DNA of 14,026 bases. It comes from an uncultured Clostridia bacterium (GTDB lineage: Bacteria; Bacillota; Clostridia; Christensenellales; UBA1242). The notes beneath the pieces were generated by a model that searched no databases, was not told the DNA's origin, and was given only the letters and a program-made list of their open reading frames with translations. Below are positions 1-4,909 of this stretch, piece after piece (within the stretch, counting starts at the first letter, position 1; each line of letters opens with the position of its first letter). The stretch is taken from positions 1 through 14,026 of the forward strand of contig CAMUJQ010000022.1 of assembly GCA_947089305.1 (NCBI GenBank), given 5' to 3'. Position numbers and translations under genes: made by a program.

Positions 1-51
<51 letters not shown>

Positions 52-56
52 AAGAG

Positions 57-190
57 AGTTCTTTTGGAGAACTTATACTTAAAGTGACGTTAAGTTTATC
101 TCAATGTAGAACATTGAGTAACGGCTTAATGATTTCTGGGCAAGGATACAAGCTTTTAAGTTATTAAAATTGTAATAATTCAAATATATA
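57..190 (+). other. 16S trailer with nested hairpins
   Basis: The stretch between the 16S end and its terminator contains no tRNA that I can fold. It shows AGTTCT/AGAACT (57-62 with 68-73). It also shows three nested stems: ACTTAAAG (77-84) with CTTTTAAGT (153-161), CGTTAAG (88-94) with CTTAATG (125-131), and CTCAATGT (100-107) with ACATTGAG (111-118). These could be processing or antitermination structures of the rRNA transcript; that role is inferred. Confidence 0.45.
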
Positions 191-220
191 AAGTAGTAAC
201 ATTTGTTACTACTTTTTTTT
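191..220 (+). terminator. intrinsic terminator of the 16S transcript
   Basis: AAGTAGTAAC (191-200) pairs perfectly with GTTACTACTT (205-214) around a 4-base loop, and the T tract runs to 220. It is a strong rho-independent terminator that ends the 16S unit without a 23S gene. Confidence 0.88.
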
Positions 221-221
221 G

Positions 222-349
222 TTTTGGCGAGTTATTTGCGAAGCAATACTGTGTTGAACATCGTGCTGGCTCGAGTCATTTACGCATAGTAAACTCCTTT
301 TCGCCAGCAATTGTTCGCCTTGTCTTGTTCGCAACTAACGTCGCCAAAA
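222..349 (+). repeat. structured intergenic repeat, copy A
   Basis: This is a ~128-base imperfect palindrome. The outer arm GGCGAGTTATTTGCGAA starts at 226 and pairs with the arm TTCGCAACTAACGTCGCC (328-345) with one bulge. The inner stem is GCTGGC (265-270) with GCCAGC (303-308). Short blocks are shared with copies B and C near 13.5-13.7 kb: GCAATACTGTGT (243-254), TGTTGAACATCGT (252-264), AGTCATTTAC (274-283) and CCTTGTCTTG (318-327). No coding potential is apparent. It could be a mobile palindromic element or an RNA domain. Confidence 0.7.
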
Positions 350-473
350 ATTTTTGAATTAGTTTTGTTTCTTGTCTTACTCAAAAATATTTATGCCAAA
401 TTTTCACCTGTTTGCATAGCGGTGTAGAAAATATACTTGCCAAATTTTATATTGTTTAAACATATGCTGCTTC
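350..473. other. intergenic spacer, no gene seen
   Basis: This AT-rich spacer lies between repeat copy A and the mazG-like promoter. The only structure I see is a direct repeat GCCAAATTTT at 395-404 and 439-448. Confidence 0.5.
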
Positions 474-502
474 TTGCATTTGTAGTTTAATTTTGTTATA
501 AT
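474..502 (+). promoter_or_regulatory. promoter of the MazG-like gene
   Basis: The -35 TTGCAT (474-479) and -10 TATAAT (497-502) are 17 bases apart. Transcription would start near 509, giving a very short leader that begins at the Shine-Dalgarno site. Confidence 0.65.
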
Positions 503-521
503 ATGCTTAGAGGTGGAATTT

Positions 522-827
522 ATGAATATTAAAGAAGTTCAAGAAAGAGTTGTTGCAAATAAAAAACGTCGTGGTTTTAACACAACTGATATATGTTTAG
601 AATTTTGTTTACTAAATGGAGAAGTTGCGGAGGCGTTTGATGCATATATAAAAAAAATGCCAAAAGAAGAGTTAGGTAGTGAACTTGCCGATGTTGCAAT
701 TTATTTACTGGGGTTAAGTGAATTGCTTGGTTTTAACTTAGAAGATGAAATTAATAAAAAATTAGTTATAAACGAAAATCGAGTTTATAAAAAAGTAAAT
801 GGTGTAAATATTAAAATTGAAAAATAG
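522..827 (+). CDS. MazG-like nucleotide pyrophosphohydrolase
   Basis: This small 101-aa all-alpha protein resembles single-domain MazG/iMazG nucleotide pyrophosphohydrolases. These are Mg-dependent enzymes that cleave NTPs to NMP plus pyrophosphate and usually act as house-cleaning enzymes. The paired metal-binding motifs are visible: EVAE (residues 34-37) and ELAD (54-57), followed by a hydrophobic helix and a C-terminal helix with NENR. Start choice: ATG 522 is preceded by GAGGTGG (510-516). An in-frame GTG at 513 lies inside that ribosome site and is rejected. The gene is monocistronic, with its own promoter and a possible weak terminator over the stop. The substrate cannot be read from sequence. 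Confidence 0.82.
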   Translation: MNIKEVQERVVANKKRRGFNTTDICLEFCLLNGEVAEAFDAYIKKMPKEELGSELADVAIYLLGLSELLGFNLEDEINKKLVINENRVYKKVNGVNIKIEK

Positions 828-847
828 TCTTTATATGCTATTTTTTT
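821..847 (+). terminator. possible weak terminator after the MazG-like gene
   Basis: AAAATAG (821-827, overlapping the stop codon) can pair with CTATTTT (838-844), and a run of seven T ends at 847. The stem is AT-only apart from one G-C pair, so it is doubtful. Confidence 0.35.
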
Positions 848-863
848 AAATTTATATTGAATA

Positions 864-892
864 TTGACATTTTATTTAAAATATGGTAATAT
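864..892 (+). promoter_or_regulatory. promoter of the 239-aa gene
   Basis: TTGACA (864-869), a 17-base spacer and TAATAT (887-892). The expected start is near 899, just before the AAGGAG at 901. It overlaps the in-frame ATG at 883, which therefore cannot be the translation start. Confidence 0.7.
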
Positions 893-912
893 TTGCATAT
901 AAGGAGAAAACA

Positions 913-1632
913 ATGAGTTATAGAAATACATTGTATGAAAACTTTACAGATGTTTCAAACATTCTTGAAGTAGTGGAAAAAAATGAAGAATTAGGGTTAA
1001 TGAAAGTTAAACTTGTAGATAGAGAAAAATATAAAGAAAAAGCCCCTTTTACTTTTACAGGGCGATGGATTCATCCACCAAAGTATGCTATTTGTAAAAT
1101 TGAAGATTTAGAAAAAGAAACATATGTTAGAAATTATACTGAGTTTAATATGGGCGAAGTAAGTGAAAACTTAAACTTAAATGATGTGGACGAAGTTAGT
1201 AAATTTTTAGCCCAATATGTTGATTTAGAATATTGCTCTATAAATGGAATTGAATTATATTACGAAGATTACATTAAAGAAATGTTTAGTAAAATTCCAC
1301 AAGAAATGTTTAAAAACCAAGGCGATAAAATGGTTGAAGCAGCACGTGAATATGTTCAAAATAAACTAAAAACTAAATTAGAATGGGACGAAGCATATTT
1401 AAAAGGTGATAAAGGAACTGTTAACGAATTTGCTGCTAAGGACATTCAAGAAGAGATGGTTCGTGTAAGTAATGCTAAACAACAATTTGATGTAGAATTA
1501 GATGCTGCATACGAAAATTATAAGAAGTTAGTTTTAGGAGAAAGAAAAACAGATAGTAATGTAACTGCTGATATTTTAAATGCAATGGAAGAGTTAAAAT
1601 CTAAAAGTAAACCATCTAAAAGAAAAATGTAA
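913..1632 (+). CDS. hypothetical protein, 239 aa
   Basis: I do not recognise this protein. ATG 913 follows AAGGAG (901-906) with ideal spacing; the upstream ATG at 883 sits within the promoter. The product is soluble and very rich in Glu, Lys and Asp, with no signal peptide or membrane segment. The first ~85 residues look like mixed alpha/beta, with aromatic clusters (FTFTGRWIHPP, near residue 46) that could be a small folded domain. From about residue 90 it is predicted helical and acidic. The tail (about 215-239) is Lys/Ser-rich and basic (KSKSKPSKRKM). Codon use matches its neighbours. It has its own promoter and terminator, so it is monocistronic. No function is proposed. Confidence 0.8.
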   Translation: MSYRNTLYENFTDVSNILEVVEKNEELGLMKVKLVDREKYKEKAPFTFTGRWIHPPKYAICKIEDLEKETYVRNYTEFNMGEVSENLNLNDVDEVSKFLAQYVDLEYCSINGIELYYEDYIKEMFSKIPQEMFKNQGDKMVEAAREYVQNKLKTKLEWDEAYLKGDKGTVNEFAAKDIQEEMVRVSNAKQQFDVELDAAYENYKKLVLGERKTDSNVTADILNAMEELKSKSKPSKRKM

Positions 1633-1650
1633 TTTTAGTTTGTTATTAAA

Positions 1651-1695
1651 TTGCAAAAAAACGAGATTAAGGGCTTTAAATTTTGAAACTAGCAA
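1651..1695 (+). repeat. dispersed motif 2, copy 1
   Basis: A block TTGCAAAAAAACGAGA (1651-1666), a 14-base middle containing AAGGGCTTTAAA, then TTTTGAAACTAGCAA (1681-1695). It recurs in reverse orientation at 2938-2976 and 4662-4710. It lies in the 3' UTR of the 239-aa gene. Confidence 0.65.
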
Positions 1696-1718
1696 TCGAG
1701 TGTACTAGATTACACCAT

Positions 1719-1755
1719 AAAAACACTTTTGTCATTTAAGGCAAAAGTGTTTTTT
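1719..1755 (+). terminator. intrinsic terminator
   Basis: AAAACACTTTTG (1720-1731) pairs with CAAAAGTGTTTT (1742-1753) across a loop of about 10 bases, and the T run continues to 1755. It closes the 239-aa gene's transcript. Confidence 0.85.
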
Positions 1756-1765
1756 AATGAAAAGA

Positions 1766-1794
1766 TAGACAAATTATCAATTTTTTGATAATAT
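1766..1794 (+). promoter_or_regulatory. promoter for a leaderless mRNA, with overlapping operator-like palindrome
   Basis: TAGACA (1766-1771), 17 bases, then TAATAT (1789-1794). The predicted start, 7 bases beyond the -10, coincides with the ATG at 1801. A perfect inverted repeat ATTATCAA (1773-1780) / TTGATAAT (1785-1792) overlaps the spacer and the -10, which is the usual position for a repressor site; that role is inferred. Confidence 0.55.
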
Positions 1795-1800
1795 TTAATT

Positions 1801-2580
1801 ATGAATAATTCAATTAAATTACTAAAGAAAAATAGAGTAAAACCCAATCACGAAATTTCGCAGTGGTATATGTTTTATCGTGATATAAAAAAGCAAGTTA
1901 AATTTTTAATTAAAAATTTAAAATGTGAAAGCATTATGTTTCTAGGCGATGGTGATGGCATTTCTATTTTATTGGCAATGACATTAGCAAAAAATAAGTG
2001 TACAAATATAAAGAAAATTTATGTATTTGACATTGATGAAAGAGAACTTAATTTATACAATAAATTAGCAAAAGAGCAAAATGTAAGTAAATATATTCAG
2101 TTTGTAACTATTCGATATAACATCTTTGATATTGTTCCATCTAAATATACTAATGCTTTTGATTGGTTTTATATAAATCCACCATATAGTTCAACAACTA
2201 CTCCGAAAGGGATTGGATTTCAGTTATGGTTAGAACGATGCATAGAAATGACAAAAGATAATGCTAAAGGTATAATTGTTTATCCAAGTAATGAATTACA
2301 AATAGAAATAGAAGAAATAAAAAATAATCTTTACAACTACGTTAACGAAAGAAATTTCAATATAATAAAATCGAATTCAATAACACATAGATACTACGAA
2401 ACTAAGATTAGATCTAAAAATTTAATAATAGAAAAAACTGTCAAAACGTTTTCTAAGTATAAAAACAAAAAAATTCCGTTAGATATAGCTTTTTCTCTAT
2501 ATCACAACAATAAATTACCTCGCTATGTTATTGATGACGGATCGGAATATGGTAAATACGATAATTTCGATAAAAATTAG
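1801..2580 (+). CDS. BpsA-like / NPPY methyltransferase-fold protein
   Basis: This 259-aa protein has a Rossmann nucleotide/SAM-type core: LGDGDG (residues 48-53), FDIDERE (76-82) and YINPPYSS (124-131). The GD-x-D glycine loop, D-I-D-E-R strand end and (D/N)PPY motif match the C-terminal domain of branched-chain polyamine synthase BpsA, which transfers aminopropyl groups to make N4-bis(aminopropyl)spermidine in thermophiles. The NPPY also occurs in N6-adenine DNA methyltransferases, so a nucleic-acid methyltransferase is the alternative. It lacks the N-terminal winged-helix domain of archaeal BpsA. No Shine-Dalgarno precedes ATG 1801, and the promoter places the transcript 5' end at the ATG. 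It stands alone, flanked by repeats. The substrate is unknown. Confidence 0.55.
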   Translation: MNNSIKLLKKNRVKPNHEISQWYMFYRDIKKQVKFLIKNLKCESIMFLGDGDGISILLAMTLAKNKCTNIKKIYVFDIDERELNLYNKLAKEQNVSKYIQFVTIRYNIFDIVPSKYTNAFDWFYINPPYSSTTTPKGIGFQLWLERCIEMTKDNAKGIIVYPSNELQIEIEEIKNNLYNYVNERNFNIIKSNSITHRYYETKIRSKNLIIEKTVKTFSKYKNKKIPLDIAFSLYHNNKLPRYVIDDGSEYGKYDNFDKN

Positions 2581-2590
2581 GCATAAATAA

Positions 2591-2672
2591 TTAGTAAGTG
2601 GGATTCTGGTGTGTGCTTGTCTTGATACGAGTGCCTTCGCTTCGCTCGGCAGACAAGCACACGCCTGACTAA
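2591..2672 (+). repeat. long inverted repeat (cruciform-type) after the BpsA-like gene
   Basis: GGTGTGTGCTTGTCT (2608-2622) pairs with AGACAAGCACACGCC (2651-2665), with 14 Watson-Crick pairs and one G-T. An outer TTAGT/ACTAA pair (2591-2595 with 2668-2672) extends it. The 28-base loop carries CGAG/CTCG. It is more GC-rich than its surroundings and is followed by no T run, so it is not an ordinary terminator. Confidence 0.75.
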
Positions 2673-2679
2673 ACTTTTT

Positions 2680-2740
2680 GCAAAAAAGCGGTTGCTGGCA
2701 GAGCGTAACGCAATCCGCTCTTTTGCTTTTTGTTTTCTTC
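2680..2740 (+). terminator. hairpin with T-rich tail, probable terminator
   Basis: GCAAAAAAGCGGTTGC (2680-2695) pairs with GCAATCCGCTCTTTTGC (2710-2726) with one bulge, followed by TTTTTGTTTTCTT. It probably terminates the BpsA-like transcript, although the tail is interrupted. Confidence 0.5.
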
Positions 2741-2893
2741 TCTCTATTTTTCTAGTGTAAGCGAATATTCTTTGTTGTCAAGGTTAAAGTGAATGTCAAA
2801 AAATTTATAAGAGTGTATATTCTAACGACAACCTATGACAACGGCAGAGATATTCGCTTTTCGGGCAGTTAAGAGAGAGTAAAGGTAAAAAAA
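2732..2893 (+). ncRNA. candidate structured RNA (long nested hairpin)
   Basis: There is no ORF, but the pairing is extensive. TTCTCTCT (2738-2745) faces AGAGAGAG (2872-2879). AAGCGAATAT (2759-2768) pairs with ATATTCGCTT (2850-2859). GTTGTCAAGGTT (2774-2785) pairs with AACCTATGACAAC (2830-2842) with one bulged A. GAATGT (2791-2796) faces ATATTC (2817-2822). A terminator follows directly. One long rod with internal loops resembles 6S-type RNAs, but I see no convincing promoter and do not recognise a family. Confidence 0.35.
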
Positions 2894-2935
2894 GAAAACA
2901 TAGGTTCTTTTTGTCTATGTTTTCCTTTATTTATT
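2894..2935 (+). terminator. intrinsic terminator
   Basis: GAAAACATAG (2894-2903) pairs perfectly with CTATGTTTTC (2915-2924), followed by CTTTATTTATT. It ends whatever is transcribed across 2732-2893. Confidence 0.7.
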
Positions 2936-2937
2936 CT

Positions 2938-2976
2938 GCTAGTTTCAAAAGTAAGTAACTAACTTCTCGTTTTTTT
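2938..2976 (-). repeat. dispersed motif 2, copy 2
   Basis: On the minus strand: AAAAAAACGAGA, then a 14-base middle unrelated to copy 1, then TTTTGAAACTAGC. Both flanking blocks are identical to copy 1 (1651-1695) while the middle differs. Confidence 0.6.
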
Positions 2977-3017
2977 ATTTTTCAATGCATACAATTATAA
3001 TAACTTCAAAAAATGTG

Positions 3018-3045
3018 TTGACAAATTTATTTTTATGTATATAAT
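3018..3045 (+). promoter_or_regulatory. rplJL promoter
   Basis: Exact consensus -35 TTGACA (3018-3023) and -10 TATAAT (3040-3045) with a 16-base spacer. The expected start is near 3052, giving a leader of about 190 bases. Confidence 0.88.
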
Positions 3046-3059
3046 TAAACATAGTTAAA

Positions 3060-3200
3060 TATAAATTTTCTCCATAGACAGCAAGGGAGATTATGGGCAA
3101 TTGCTTTTATATTCTCTTAAAAATAAACCTTGCCGAGGCGGAATTCGTAAATTATTGTTTTTTATGCTTTCTGCTTTTCTTGGGCAGAAAGTTTTTATTT
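3060..3200 (+). promoter_or_regulatory. ribosomal protein L10 leader with attenuator
   Basis: The leader has the Bacillota L10-leader signature: AGACAGCAAGG (3076-3086) paired through GCAAGG/CCTTGC with CCTTGCCGAGGC (3128-3139), enclosing an apical hairpin. A terminator follows: CTTTCTGC (3167-3174) with GCAGAAAG (3184-3191) and a T5 run. In Bacillus subtilis the L10(L12)4 complex binds this leader and promotes termination, giving autogenous control of rplJL. The same layout is seen here. Confidence 0.88.
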
Positions 3201-3242
3201 AATTTAAAATTGTGTATTAACACTTAAAAGGAGAAAGATAAC

Positions 3243-3728
3243 TTGACAAAAAATCAAAAACTTAAAGCAAAAGTTGTAGATGAAATAGCAGATAGATTAA
3301 GTAGAGCAAAATGTGTTGCTTTTGTAGATTACAGAGGTTTAACAGTTGCAGAAACAACAGAACTTAGAAATGAAATGAAAAAAGAAAACATTGATTTTAA
3401 AGTTTACAAAAACCGTTTGGTTAAACTTGCTCTTGAAAAAGCAAAGATTGAATTTAACTATCCATTAGAGAACACTTTAGCACTTGCATTCAGTTATAGT
3501 GATGAAGTTGCTCCTGCTAGAATTTTGAAAAATGCAGCAGATAAATTAAAGAAAACTGATTTGAAGTTTGGTATTCTTAATGGTAAAGCTATGGATGAAG
3601 CTGGTATTAAAGCTCTTGCAAGCATTCCAAGTAAAGAAGTACTTATTTCAAAACTTTTATTCTGCATCAAAAGTCCACTTACAAAATTGGCTATTGTATG
3701 TAGTGAAATTGCTAAAAAGCAAGCGTAA
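3243..3728 (+). CDS. rplJ: 50S ribosomal protein L10
   Basis: L10 (161 aa) is the base of the ribosomal stalk. It binds 23S helices 42-44 with its N-terminal domain and L7/L12 dimers with its C-terminal helix. The N-terminal hallmark region (KVVDEIADRL, VDYRGLTVAE, FKVYKNRLVKLAL) is intact, and the C-terminal L12-binding helix ends SEIAKKQA. The start is TTG at 3243, supported by AAGGAG (3228-3233); no ATG is suitably placed. It is the first gene of the rplJ-rplL operon behind a consensus promoter and an L10 leader. The unusual context is that rplK and rplA are not upstream. Confidence 0.97.
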   Translation: MTKNQKLKAKVVDEIADRLSRAKCVAFVDYRGLTVAETTELRNEMKKENIDFKVYKNRLVKLALEKAKIEFNYPLENTLALAFSYSDEVAPARILKNAADKLKKTDLKFGILNGKAMDEAGIKALASIPSKEVLISKLLFCIKSPLTKLAIVCSEIAKKQA

Positions 3729-3831
3729 ATGCAAACAAAAAAAAAGATCTTTATTGTTTTATTAAATTACAAAACGAAAAGATTTTATAAAAACAAAAAA
3801 ATAAAATAAAAATTATAAGGAGAAAATAAAA

Positions 3832-4203
3832 ATGTCTATACAAAGTATAGTTGATGAAATTAAAAAGCTTTCAATTGTTGAAGCTAATGATCTTGTTAAA
3901 ATGTTAGAAGAAGAATTTGGAGTTTCAGCTGCAGCTGTTGCAGTTGCTGGTCCAGCAGCAGGTGGCGCAGCCCCAGCAGAAGCTGCTGAAAAAACAGAAT
4001 TTACAATCAATCTTAAAGATTGTGGTGCAAACAAAATTGCAGTTATTAAAATTATTAAAGATGTTACTGGTCTTGGATTAGTAGAAAGCAAAGCTATTGC
4101 TGATGGCGCTCCAAAAACAGTTAAAGAAAAAGTTCCAGCTAAAGAAGCTAAAGAAATTGAAGCTAAATTTAAAGAAGCTGGCGCAGTAGTAGAATTAGTT
4201 TAG
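3832..4203 (+). CDS. rplL: 50S ribosomal protein L7/L12
   Basis: L7/L12 (123 aa, normal length) forms the mobile stalk dimers that recruit translational GTPases. The N-terminal dimerisation helices (residues 1-35), the Ala/Gly-rich hinge (about 35-52) and the C-terminal factor-binding domain (TEFTINLKDCGANKIAVIK, then GLGLVESKAI and VKEKVPAKEAKEIE) are all present. ATG 3832 has AAGGAG at 3817-3822. It lies 103 bases after rplJ in a purine-rich spacer and ends at a strong terminator. rpoB does not follow, unlike most Bacillota. The last 33 bases are duplicated at 4611-4643. Confidence 0.98.
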   Translation: MSIQSIVDEIKKLSIVEANDLVKMLEEEFGVSAAAVAVAGPAAGGAAPAEAAEKTEFTINLKDCGANKIAVIKIIKDVTGLGLVESKAIADGAPKTVKEKVPAKEAKEIEAKFKEAGAVVELV

Positions 4204-4241
4204 AAAAAAATTTTGGCAAGTTTACTTGTCAAAATTTTTTT
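4204..4241 (+). terminator. rplJL operon terminator
   Basis: AAAAAAATTTTGGCAAG pairs with CTTGTCAAAATTTTTTT around a TTTA loop (about 4205-4241). It starts immediately after the rplL stop codon. Confidence 0.92.
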
Positions 4242-4246
4242 ATAAA

Positions 4247-4643
4247 CTGATTCGTGGCGAATGCCACTTCTTTCTCGCGAAGCCGAAAGGCGAAGAGAAG
4301 AAAGAAGCTACTGCGTCATGGGGGGAAAGTGGGTAAAAAAATTGGAGAACTGATTCGTGGCGAATGCCACTTCTTTCTCGCGAAGCCGAAAGGCGAAGAG
4401 AAGAAAGAAGCTACTGCGTCATGGGGGGAAAGTGGGTAAAAAAATTGGAGAACTGATTCGTGGCGAATGCCACTTCTTTCTCGCGAAGTCGAAAGGCGAA
4501 GAGAAGAAAGAAGCTACTGCGCCATTGAGGGAAAGTGGTGGAATAAAATTTGAGAACTGATTCGTGGCGAATGCCACTTCTTTCTCACGAAGCCAAAAAG
4601 CGAAGAAAAGAAAGAAGCTGGCGCAACAGTAGAATTAGTTTAA
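4247..4643 (+). repeat. four tandem ~103-bp hairpin units
   Basis: Units begin with CTGATTCGTGGCGAATGCC at 4247, 4350, 4453 and 4557, so the periods are 103, 103 and 104. Each holds a small GTGGC/GCCAC hairpin and a larger one, CTTCTTTCT with AGAAAGAAG, capped by GCC-GAAA-GGC. Units 1 and 2 look identical, unit 3 diverges late, and unit 4 has several changes (for example CACGAAGCC, AAAAAGCG) and lacks the second half. The period is not a multiple of three, and the frames open across the array have no ribosome sites, so I do not call genes. It is clearly richer in G+C than the flanks. Confidence 0.9.
4611..4643 (+). repeat. duplicate of the rplL 3' end
   Basis: This matches 4171-4203, the last ten sense codons plus stop of rplL, with two substitutions in codons and TAA in place of TAG. 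It would encode KEAGATVELV. The two copies lie exactly 440 bases apart and bracket the rplL terminator and the tandem array. It has no start of its own and is not a gene. Confidence 0.85.
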
Positions 4644-4710
4644 TCGCAAAAAAAGAGATTATTGTTACTAGTTTCAAAGTTTATAGCCCTTAGTCTCTTT
4701 TTTTTTGCAA
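4644..4710. repeat. hairpin containing dispersed motif 2, copy 3
   Basis: GCAAAAAAAGAGATTA (from 4646) pairs with TAGTCTCTTTTTTTTTGC (4691-4708). The T run lets it act as a plus-strand terminator. Read on the minus strand, 4710-4662 gives TTGCAAAAAAAAAGAGACTA, AGGGCTATAAA, then CTTTGAAACTAGTAA, closely matching copy 1 at 1651-1695 including its middle. Confidence 0.65.
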
Positions 4711-4742
4711 ATAAACTAAATTGTAGCAACCAATGTTTTTTA

Positions 4743-4774
4743 CCATAAGTGTATTTAAAAGAAAACACTTATGG
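4743..4774. repeat. perfect inverted repeat upstream of the BspA-like gene
   Basis: CCATAAGTGT (4743-4752) and ACACTTATGG (4765-4774) are separated by 12 bases. There is no T run on either side, so it is not an evident terminator. It lies ~80 bases upstream of the next promoter in an otherwise featureless AT-rich spacer (4711-4856). Confidence 0.55.
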
Positions 4775-4856
4775 CATTACAATAATAAAATTAAGTTAAA
4801 TTTTATATTTTATAAATGTTTTTTTAATTTTTGAAAATAATAAAAGTAAAATTTGC

Positions 4857-4885
4857 TTGCGATAGAAGAATTAGTGTGATAAAAT
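4857..4885 (+). promoter_or_regulatory. promoter of the BspA-like gene
   Basis: TTGCGA (4857-4862), 17 bases, then TAAAAT (4880-4885). The context GTGTGATAAAAT is AT-rich and fairly consensus-like. A modest AAAGGA ribosome site follows at 4893-4898. Confidence 0.5.
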
Positions 4886-4909
4886 GTATAAAAAGGAAAA
4901 CTAATATTT

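Noticed and set aside
52..190. tRNA-Ile or tRNA-Ala in the 16S trailer
   Set aside because: There is no TTCGA T-loop or acceptor-stem pairing, and the hairpins present do not form a cloverleaf.
1801..2580. Restriction-modification system
   Set aside because: Only a single NPPY methyltransferase-fold gene is present; there is no nuclease or specificity subunit nearby.
3813..4091. Antisense 92-aa open frame over rplL
   Set aside because: It is a shadow of the Ala-rich rplL coding frame and has no ribosome site.
4254..4560. Two overlapping open frames (~61 and 67 aa, KAKRRKK-rich) across the tandem array
   Set aside because: They restate the DNA repeat, start at GTG within the GTGGC hairpin without a ribosome site, and the 103-base period breaks the frame between units.
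4247..4643. CRISPR array
   Set aside because: Whole units are repeated, including the would-be spacers. There are no unique spacers and no cas genes.
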